Source of the DNA: an uncultured Arthrobacter sp.
Lineage (GTDB): Bacteria; Actinomycetota; Actinomycetes; Actinomycetales; Micrococcaceae
NCBI GenBank assembly: GCA_937873245.1
Contig: CALMVY010000233.1
Coordinates: forward strand, 1 to 11,828
Reading direction: 5' to 3'
DNA length: 11,828 nt
This document shows positions 6,572 through 11,828 of this stretch, piece after piece; the stretch's first letter is position 1, and each line of letters begins with the position of its first letter. A program made the translations under genes and the position numbers. The notes below the pieces were generated by a model that ran no database searches, was not told the origin of the DNA, and saw only the letters and a list, made by a program, of their open reading frames with translations.

Positions 6572-7242
6572 ACGAAGCACCCGACACCGGTCCCGACGTC
6601 GCCGGACCCGACGTCGGCAGCCTTCCCGGCGGCCCCCGGGCCGCCCTCGAGGCCGTCCTGATGGTGATCGACCAGCCGGCGACGGCGGTGGAGCTCGCTG
6701 CCGGGCTGAACCTGACCGTCGACGTCGTCGAGGGTCACCTCGCGGAACTGCAGCGGGAGTATAACGGCTATACTGTTAATGCCCCGGATGTGGACGATGC
6801 CAGTTTCGCTATCAATACTGCTGGCTTCAGTGCCACCGCCCGGGGTTTTGAATTGCGGAATATCGCCGGAGGCTGGCGGATCTATTCGCGCGCTGAGTTC
6901 GCCGACATTGTCGGCGGGTTCGTGCTTGAAGGACAGACAGCCAGGCTGACGCAGGCGGCGCTCGAAACGCTCGCCGTCATCGCTTACCGCCAGCCCGTAT
7001 CAAGGGCGCGGGTGTCTGCAATTCGAGGAGTCAATGTTGACTCTGTCGTGCGGACGCTGACGCAGCGGGGGCTGATCGAGGACTCAGGAACAGATCCTGA
7101 ATCCGGGGCCATCCTGTACCGCACGACGTCGTATTTCCTGGAGCGAATGGGAATCGGCTCGGTGGCGGAATTGCCGCAGCTTTCACCCCATCTTCCGGGG
7201 CTCGAAGGCATCGAAGAGTTCTACGACTCAGGAAGAATGTAG
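6568..7242 (+). CDS. scpB: Segregation and condensation protein ScpB
   Basis: ScpB dimerises and wraps around ScpA in the SMC-ScpAB condensin. The 224-residue protein contains two winged-helix domains: LEAVLMVIDQPATAVELAAGL near the N-terminus, and LTQAALETLAVIAYRQPVSRARVSAIRGVNVDSVVRTLTQRGLI with the highly conserved TQAALETLAVIAYRQP core. The GTG start has a good site, GAGGAG, at 6557-6562 and overlaps the scpA stop. Between the first domain and RGFELRNIAGGWRIY lies a run of about 25 residues (NGYTVNAPDVDDASFAINTA and on) that many ScpB proteins lack. It is encoded by a noticeably less GC-rich stretch (about 6760-6840). The rest of the gene also uses more A/T-ending codons than scpA. Confidence 0.95.
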   Translation: MNEAPDTGPDVAGPDVGSLPGGPRAALEAVLMVIDQPATAVELAAGLNLTVDVVEGHLAELQREYNGYTVNAPDVDDASFAINTAGFSATARGFELRNIAGGWRIYSRAEFADIVGGFVLEGQTARLTQAALETLAVIAYRQPVSRARVSAIRGVNVDSVVRTLTQRGLIEDSGTDPESGAILYRTTSYFLERMGIGSVAELPQLSPHLPGLEGIEEFYDSGRM

Positions 7243-7251
7243 AGAGTATTA

Positions 7252-7334
7252 GTGCAGGCACAACGGCCTGCGCACGAGTATCCACCGGGGCGGAAGCTAT
7301 TTGCCCCAGCCGGCGGGTGCTGTCGGGAGACAGC
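7252..7334 (+). promoter_or_regulatory. Structured leader of rluB with three successive hairpins
   Basis: The 121-bp gap between scpB and rluB contains three stems: GCAGGC/GCCTGC (7254-7259 with 7266-7271, extendable past a two-base bulge), GGGGC/GCCCC (7287-7291 with 7303-7307), and GCTGTC/GACAGC (7319-7324 with 7329-7334), the last closed by a GGGA (GNRA-type) tetraloop. No T-run follows any of them, so they are not typical terminators. The last ends about 18 bases before the rluB ribosome site. The function is unknown. A mixed attenuator or RNA-stability role is only one possibility. Confidence 0.4.
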
Positions 7335-7363
7335 GGCCGCGGCCAACAAACGAAGGACGGGTC

Positions 7364-8647
7364 ATGACACAGGCGGGACGCCAGGGTTCACCACGTAACA
7401 GTTCGGGACGCAACAGTGCCGGACAAAGCAGGGCCGGACAAAACCCGGCGCAGGGCGGAAGCCGCAGGGGCGGAGCCGACTACAAGGGCGGCTCAGGCCG
7501 CAGTGGCGGAGCCGAATACAAGGGCGGAAGCCGCAGCGGGGGAGCAGGCTACAAGGGCGGCGGCGACCGCCCCTTCAAGCACGCCAAGCCCCGCGAAGAG
7601 GCCTTCATCGATCCGGACCTGCAGGGACCCGACGGCGCGCCGCCGGCAAGCCGTCCGGCCTCGGGAGACTGGAAGTCCACGGCGCCCTCCGGCAAGGAAG
7701 CGGCCCGCAAGGCTGCCGCCCGCAAGCCTGGCTTCGGCAAGGCCCCCGGCACGCCCGGGGCCCTCAAGCCCAAGCCGCGCATCGGCGCCGGAGCGGCCAA
7801 GGCCACCGGTTCCCGCGCCTTCGGCAGCGAACGCTTCGGCCAGAGCCTCGGGCCCGTGCGCAAGCCGGGCCGCAAGCGCGGACCCCGCGCCGAGGTGCCC
7901 CAGTCTGACCTGCACGACCAGGACGGCATCCGCCTCCAGAAGGTCATGGCGTCGGCCGGCGTCGCCTCACGGCGTGTCTGCGAAGAAATGATCGCCGAGG
8001 GCCGTGTTGAGGTCGACGGCCAGGTCGTCACCGAACTCGGCGTCCGCGTCGACCCGAAGACCGCCGTGATCCACGTGGACGGTCTGCGCATCCAGCTCGA
8101 CGAGAACATGGTCTACATGGTGTTCAACAAGCCCAAGGGCGTTGTTTCCACCATGGAAGACCCTGACGGCCGGCCGTGCGTCAGCGATTTCGTCCGCAAC
8201 CACCACGGCGAACGCCTGTTCCACGTCGGACGCCTCGACGTCGCCACCGAGGGCCTGCTGCTGCTGACGAACGACGGCGAACTCGCCAACCGCCTGACGC
8301 ACCCCTCCTACGAAGTGCCCAAGACCTACCTTGTGCAGGTCCGCGGGCCGTTCCCGCAGGGCATCGGCGCGGAGCTCAAAGCCGGCATCGAACTCGAAGA
8401 CGGCATCGCCTCGGTCGACTCCTTCAAGCTCGTTGACTCCACCCCCGGCCACGTCCTGATCGAGGTCGTGCTGCACTCGGGCAAGAACCGGATCGTCCGC
8501 CGTCTCTTCGACGCCGTCGGCTTCCCGGTGCTTCGCCTGGTCCGCGTGAAGGTCGGCCCCATCGGCCTGGGCGACCAGCGCCAGGGCAGCATCCGCAACC
8601 TCGGCAAGCAGGAAGTCGGCCACCTGCTGGCATCCGTAGGGCTGTAG
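7364..8647 (+). CDS. rluB: RluB-type 23S rRNA pseudouridine synthase with long basic N-terminal extension
   Basis: The enzyme isomerises a uridine in 23S rRNA to pseudouridine. Of 427 residues, the first 185 or so are a disordered, Gly/Arg/Lys/Ala-rich tail with three YKGG-containing repeats. The S4 RNA-binding domain follows (about 188-245; IRLQKVMASAGVASRRVCEEMI), then the RsuA/RluB/E/F catalytic domain with NKPKGVVST and the catalytic aspartate D292 in FHVGRLDVATEGLLLLTNDG. The ATG at 7364 has AAGGA at 7353-7357. An in-frame TTG at 7301 lacks a ribosome site. It is separated from scpB by a structured leader and from tyrA by two bases. RluB is chosen over RsuA, RluE and RluF from the conserved scpA-scpB-rluB order; the exact rRNA target cannot be read from sequence. 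Confidence 0.93.
   Translation: MTQAGRQGSPRNSSGRNSAGQSRAGQNPAQGGSRRGGADYKGGSGRSGGAEYKGGSRSGGAGYKGGGDRPFKHAKPREEAFIDPDLQGPDGAPPASRPASGDWKSTAPSGKEAARKAAARKPGFGKAPGTPGALKPKPRIGAGAAKATGSRAFGSERFGQSLGPVRKPGRKRGPRAEVPQSDLHDQDGIRLQKVMASAGVASRRVCEEMIAEGRVEVDGQVVTELGVRVDPKTAVIHVDGLRIQLDENMVYMVFNKPKGVVSTMEDPDGRPCVSDFVRNHHGERLFHVGRLDVATEGLLLLTNDGELANRLTHPSYEVPKTYLVQVRGPFPQGIGAELKAGIELEDGIASVDSFKLVDSTPGHVLIEVVLHSGKNRIVRRLFDAVGFPVLRLVRVKVGPIGLGDQRQGSIRNLGKQEVGHLLASVGL
7463..7564 (+). repeat. Threefold in-frame repeat encoding R-x-GGA-x-YKGG units in RluB
   Basis: Residues 34 to about 67 read as three copies of an 11-12-residue unit: RRGGADYKGGSG, RSGGAEYKGGS, RSGGAGYKGGG. At DNA level each copy contains a variant of GGAGC-N6-TACAAGGGCGG. 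This is a coding tandem repeat in a disordered, RGG-like, probably RNA-binding tail. Copy number may vary between strains. Confidence 0.8.
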
Positions 8648-8649
8648 GC

Positions 8650-9759
8650 ATGTCCGCCTTTCGCACCCACGGCCGCGGCCACCTCAACGGTCCGGTGGTG
8701 GTCGTGGGAACCGGGCTCCTTGGCACCAGCATCGGGCTGGGGCTGCGGGGCCGCGGAGTGGCAGTCTTCCTCTCCGACCCTTCGCCCACCAACCAGGCCG
8801 TCGCCGTCGACATCGGCGCAGGCCTGCCTTTGGCGCGCCTTGACGGCGAGCAGCCGGAACTCGTGGTGGTCGCCGCACCGCCGGATGTCACCGCGGACGT
8901 TGTGGAACGCGCCCTCGCGGACTACCCCGAGGCAACCGTCGTCGACATCGCCAGCGTCAAGGCCGGCATCCAGGCCGAGCTCCGCACCCGCGGCGCCGAC
9001 CTCGGCCGCTACGTGGGCACCCACCCGATGGCCGGCCGCGAAAAGTCCGGTCCCGTCGCTGCCCGCGGCGAGCTCTTCACCTCCATGCCGTGGGTCCTTT
9101 GCCCCTCGGAGGAGACCCTGCCCCAGGCCCAACAGGTGGCGCGTGCGCTGGCCGGTGACCTCGGCGCGGTCGTCTCCGAATTCGGGGCCGAGGAACACGA
9201 CGAGGCGGTGGCGCTCGTCTCGCACCTGCCCCAGGTGGTCTCCTCACTCGTGGCCAGCAGGCTGCAGGGCACACCCCTGCACGCGCTGTCCCTCGCCGGC
9301 AACGGACTGCGGGACGTCACCAGGATCGCGGCGAGCGACCCCACCCTGTGGGTGCAGATCCTTGGCGCCAACGCGGACAAGGTCGTGGACATCCTGCACG
9401 GCGTCCGCGAGGACCTCAACCGGCTCATCGGCACGCTCGAGGACCCGACGGCGCCCGGTGCCCGGCTCGATCTTGCCCAGCTGATCAGCGAAGGCAACGC
9501 CGGGCAGTCCCGGATCCCCGGCAAGCACGGCGGACCCCCGCAGGCGTACTCCTGGCTGACCGTCCTGGTGGACGACACGCCGGGGCAGATTGCCAGGCTC
9601 CTCACGGAGATCGGCGAGATCGGCGTCAACCTCGAAGACCTCAGGCTGGACCACTCCTCAGGACAGAACGTGGGCATGGTGGAAATCTCCGTGCTGCCCA
9701 ACAAGCACGAACTGTTAATCGAAGCCCTCAATGACCGCGGATGGCGGGTACTCCAGTAA
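8650..9759 (+). CDS. tyrA: Prephenate dehydrogenase with C-terminal ACT domain
   Basis: The enzyme converts prephenate to 4-hydroxyphenylpyruvate with NAD in tyrosine synthesis. Its 369 residues begin with a Rossmann fold (VVVVGTGLLGTSIG, residues 16-29, with D43 at the end of the second strand, suggesting NAD preference). The active-site motif GTHPMAGREKSG has its conserved histidine at 125. SHLPQ (191-195) and GLRDVTRIAASDPTLW (219-234) carry further substrate-site residues of the TyrA family. Residues about 300-369 form an ACT domain (AYSWLTVLVDDTPGQIARLLTEIGEIGVNLEDL), the usual module for amino-acid feedback, so inhibition by tyrosine is likely. The ATG lies two bases after the rluB stop with no strong ribosome site of its own, so translation is probably coupled. 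Chorismate mutase activity is not seen in this protein. Confidence 0.94.
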   Translation: MSAFRTHGRGHLNGPVVVVGTGLLGTSIGLGLRGRGVAVFLSDPSPTNQAVAVDIGAGLPLARLDGEQPELVVVAAPPDVTADVVERALADYPEATVVDIASVKAGIQAELRTRGADLGRYVGTHPMAGREKSGPVAARGELFTSMPWVLCPSEETLPQAQQVARALAGDLGAVVSEFGAEEHDEAVALVSHLPQVVSSLVASRLQGTPLHALSLAGNGLRDVTRIAASDPTLWVQILGANADKVVDILHGVREDLNRLIGTLEDPTAPGARLDLAQLISEGNAGQSRIPGKHGGPPQAYSWLTVLVDDTPGQIARLLTEIGEIGVNLEDLRLDHSSGQNVGMVEISVLPNKHELLIEALNDRGWRVLQ

Positions 9760-10487
9760 TGACCCAGGAACTTATTGAAACCGTAGACATTCTCCGCCCC
9801 GGAAAAAGCCTTGTCGTCGCCATCGACGGGCCGTCCGGATCGGGCAAGTCCAGCGTCAGCAAAGAGGTGGCACGCCGGCTCAGGCTGGCCTACCTCGACA
9901 CCGGCGCCATGTACCGGGCCCTGACCTGGTACTGCCTGGACAGCGGCACGGACCTGGACGACGGCGCCGCCGTCGAGGCCGCCGCCGAAAGCCTTCCGCT
10001 GGAAATCAGCACGAGCCCGCTGGAGGAATACGTACGCGTCGGCGGCGCCGACGTCACCCTCGCGATCCGCGAGCCGTCGATCTCCGCCGCCGTCAGCGCC
10101 GTCGCCACCACCCTCGGCGCGCGCACCGAACTGATCCGCCGGCAGCGCGAGCAGATCGAAAAGCACCACCGCCGCATGGTGGTCGAAGGCCGGGACATCA
10201 CCACCGTCGTCGCGCCGCATGCCGAAGTGCGGATGCTGCTCACCGCGAGCGAAGAGGCGCGCCTGCGCCGCCGGGGCATCCAGCTCGGCGGCAGCCAGAA
10301 CGCCGAACAGCTCGCGGCGCAGGTCACCCAGCGCGACGCGAAGGACTCGACCGTGGTGAACTTCACCCGGGCCGCCGACGGCGTGGTGACGCTGGACTCC
10401 TCGGAGCTCGACTTCGCCGAAACGGTCGACGCCGCGCTCAGCATCGTGAACCGCATCGTCAACCACCACGGACTCAACCGTGACTGA
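9759..10487 (+). CDS. cmk: Cytidylate kinase
   Basis: Cmk phosphorylates CMP and dCMP with ATP, recycling nucleotides from RNA and lipid turnover. The 242-residue protein shows the P-loop IDGPSGSGKSS (22-32), the CMP-binding signature YLDTGAMYRALTW (45-57), the VVEGRDITTVVAPHAEVRMLLTA strand and helix (141-163), and RDAKDST (192-198). Its length suits the long bacterial CMK type with the extra NMP-binding insert. The ATG at 9759-9761 shares one base with the tyrA TAA stop (TAATG), a common coupling arrangement. An in-frame ATG at 9741 would add six residues and cannot be excluded, since neither start has a strong ribosome site. It overlaps the acyltransferase gene by 8 bp. Confidence 0.95.
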   Translation: MTQELIETVDILRPGKSLVVAIDGPSGSGKSSVSKEVARRLRLAYLDTGAMYRALTWYCLDSGTDLDDGAAVEAAAESLPLEISTSPLEEYVRVGGADVTLAIREPSISAAVSAVATTLGARTELIRRQREQIEKHHRRMVVEGRDITTVVAPHAEVRMLLTASEEARLRRRGIQLGGSQNAEQLAAQVTQRDAKDSTVVNFTRAADGVVTLDSSELDFAETVDAALSIVNRIVNHHGLNRD

Positions 10488-11256
10488 CGCCCGGCAGACG
10501 CCGGCCCAGTCTCCGGCGCAGGCTTCGGCCCGGGCCATGGTGCCGGCCCCGTGGACCACCGTCTGGAGCCGGCCCGTGGGCTGGGCCCTGGACCACGTCC
10601 TCTACCGGACCTCGGTCACCGGACGCTCCAACGTCCCGGCGACCGGTCCGGTGATCTTCGCCGGCAACCACATCAGCTTCCTGGACGGACCCGTGATGTT
10701 CGGGGCATCCCCGCGCGCCATGCACATCCTGGTCAAGAAGGAAATGTTCACCGGCTTCCTCGGCCGGGTGCTCCGGGCCTCCGGCCAGCTGGCGGTGGAC
10801 CGCCCGGGCGACCGGGCGGCCCTCCTCACGGCCAAGAGCGTGCTCGACGCCGGACGGTGCGTCGGCATCCTGCCCGAAGGGACGCGGGGGAGCGGCGAAG
10901 CCTCCGCCATCAACAACGGCGTCGCGTGGCTCGCACTGAACTCCGGTGCGACCGTGGTCCCCGTGGCCATCCTCGGTACCCGGACCGGCAGCGAACACCT
11001 CGACGCCGTTCCACGGCTGCGCCGCCGGCTGCACGTCAGCTTCGGCGGAGCCCTCAACGTCAGCCGCAGGCCCGGCGAGACCGGCCGTGTTTCAATGGAC
11101 AGGGCCGGAACCGAGATCCGCGCCGCGTTGGCCCGCCATGTCCAGGACTCGATCCAAAGAACCGGGCAGCCCTTGCCCGACGCGGATTCCCCGCAAGAAC
11201 GTCATAAAGCAGTAGCCGGGACGCCGGCAGATCACCCCATAAGGAAAGTGCAATGA
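10480..11256 (+). CDS. PlsC-type 1-acylglycerol-3-phosphate acyltransferase family protein
   Basis: Members of this family transfer a fatty acyl group to lysophosphatidate or a related lysolipid at the membrane. The 258-residue protein has the catalytic NHX4D motif as NHISFLD (63-69) and the second acceptor-binding block LPEGTRGSGE (131-140), with VVPVAILGT further on. These are the diagnostic PlsC blocks. A 20-residue Ala/Gln-rich N-terminus precedes a hydrophobic-aromatic segment (PWTTVWSRPVGWALDHVLY) that could lie on the membrane. The GTG at 10480 overlaps cmk by 8 bp; an ATG at 10537 is an alternative without a clear ribosome site. The stop overlaps der by 4 bp (ATGA). The same neighbour order, cmk-plsC-der, occurs in Streptomyces as I recall. 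The exact lysolipid substrate is not known. Confidence 0.92.
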   Translation: MTDARQTPAQSPAQASARAMVPAPWTTVWSRPVGWALDHVLYRTSVTGRSNVPATGPVIFAGNHISFLDGPVMFGASPRAMHILVKKEMFTGFLGRVLRASGQLAVDRPGDRAALLTAKSVLDAGRCVGILPEGTRGSGEASAINNGVAWLALNSGATVVPVAILGTRTGSEHLDAVPRLRRRLHVSFGGALNVSRRPGETGRVSMDRAGTEIRAALARHVQDSIQRTGQPLPDADSPQERHKAVAGTPADHPIRKVQ

Positions 11257-11828
11257 GCGATACGACTCAAACCTCCGGCCCCTTCGGCGCCGGCGAAGAC
11301 GAATACACGCCCACCGGCACGGACCAGGTGGCCGAGCACCTCGCCGCCCTGGACGACGAGGAAGCAGAGCTCCGTGCGGCCTCCCTCCGGGCCGGCCTGG
11401 ACGACTACGAACTGGACGAAGACGACGCCGCCCTCCTGAGCGGCGAGTATGACGACGAGGACTTCGACGGCCCGGTCAAGCTTGACCCGGTCCTGGCCAT
11501 CATCGGGCGGCCCAACGTGGGCAAGTCAACCCTGGTGAACCGTATCCTCGGCCGCCGCGAAGCCGTGGTGGAAGACACCCCCGGCGTCACGCGTGACCGC
11601 GTCATGTACTCGGCCACCTGGAACGGCCGGAACTTCACGGTGGTCGACACCGGCGGCTGGGAGCACGATGCCCGCGGCATCCACGCCCGCGTAGCCGAAC
11701 AGGCCGAGATGGCCGTGGAACTCGCCGACGCCGTGCTGTTCGTCGTCGACTCCGCCGTCGGTGCCACCGCCACGGACGAAGCCGTGGTCAAGATGCTCCG
11801 CAGGTCCAAGAAACCGGTCATCATGTTG
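11253..11828 (+). CDS. der: Ribosome-biogenesis GTPase Der (EngA), N-terminal part, cut by window edge
   Basis: Der carries two tandem GTPase domains and acts in assembly of the 50S subunit. The first 192 codons are present and run off the right edge. After an unusually acidic extension of about 77 residues comes the first G domain: G1 IIGRPNVGKSTLVNRI (83-98), G2 around VEDTPGVTRDR (106-116) and G3 DTGGW (132-136), matching the Der signatures. The NKxD motif, the second G domain and the KH-like domain lie beyond the window. The ATG has AAGGA at 11241-11245, seven bases upstream, and overlaps the acyltransferase stop by 4 bp. Confidence 0.95.
   Translation, partial: MSDTTQTSGPFGAGEDEYTPTGTDQVAEHLAALDDEEAELRAASLRAGLDDYELDEDDAALLSGEYDDEDFDGPVKLDPVLAIIGRPNVGKSTLVNRILGRREAVVEDTPGVTRDRVMYSATWNGRNFTVVDTGGWEHDARGIHARVAEQAEMAVELADAVLFVVDSAVGATATDEAVVKMLRRSKKPVIML

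Noticed and set aside
7252..7275. Intrinsic terminator after scpB
   Set aside because: The hairpin is not followed by a T-run, and the operon continues in the same direction.
1..11828. A hidden undescribed defence or biosynthetic system
   Set aside because: Every substantial coding region belongs to a recognisable family. tRNA and rRNA genes, toxin-antitoxin pairs or unknown gene clusters were not seen on either strand.

Overview
The window looks like chromosomal DNA of a high-GC actinobacterium, most likely Micrococcaceae (Arthrobacter/Pseudarthrobacter type). This rests on the GC-rich codon use, frequent GTG starts, and the gene order ParA-like / scpA / scpB / rluB / tyrA / cmk / acyltransferase / der, an order also found with variations in Mycobacterium and Streptomyces. 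The genus is inferred from remembered protein similarity, not from a search.

Region 1 (1-572) is accessory in character. It holds the C-terminal part of a serine recombinase cut by the window edge, then about 180 bp of visibly less GC-rich non-coding DNA. That DNA carries three copies of a 15-bp motif (two direct, one inverted), resembling either recombinase/transposase binding sites or a decayed insertion-sequence end.

Region 2 (573-4596) is a C4-dicarboxylate sensing and uptake module. A CitA/DcuS-type membrane sensor kinase and a CitB/DcuR-type response regulator are co-transcribed on the minus strand (4-bp overlap). They diverge from a DctA-type dicarboxylate symporter gene on the plus strand. 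The short divergent promoter region contains a CRP-like palindrome (GTGA-N6-TCAC). dctA ends in a strong intrinsic terminator. The likely circuit is: the kinase senses an external dicarboxylate, the regulator activates dctA, and a CRP-family factor adds carbon-status control.

Region 3 (4597-4800) is a leader upstream of the ParA-like gene, with a candidate promoter, several inverted repeats and two tiny overlapping reading frames of uncertain meaning.

Region 4 (4801-11828) is a tightly packed plus-strand housekeeping run: ParA-like ATPase, ScpA and ScpB (SMC partners in chromosome segregation), RluB-type rRNA pseudouridine synthase, prephenate dehydrogenase, cytidylate kinase, PlsC-type acyltransferase, and GTPase Der (cut by the right edge). 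Most junctions overlap or are separated by only a few bases. The exception is a 121-bp gap before rluB that can fold into three successive hairpins.

I do not see a clearly undescribed defence, mobile or biosynthetic system. The most re-checkable oddities are the repeat cluster beside the recombinase, the CRP-like box in the dct promoter, the parA and rluB leaders, and lineage-specific inserts or extensions in ScpB, RluB and Der.
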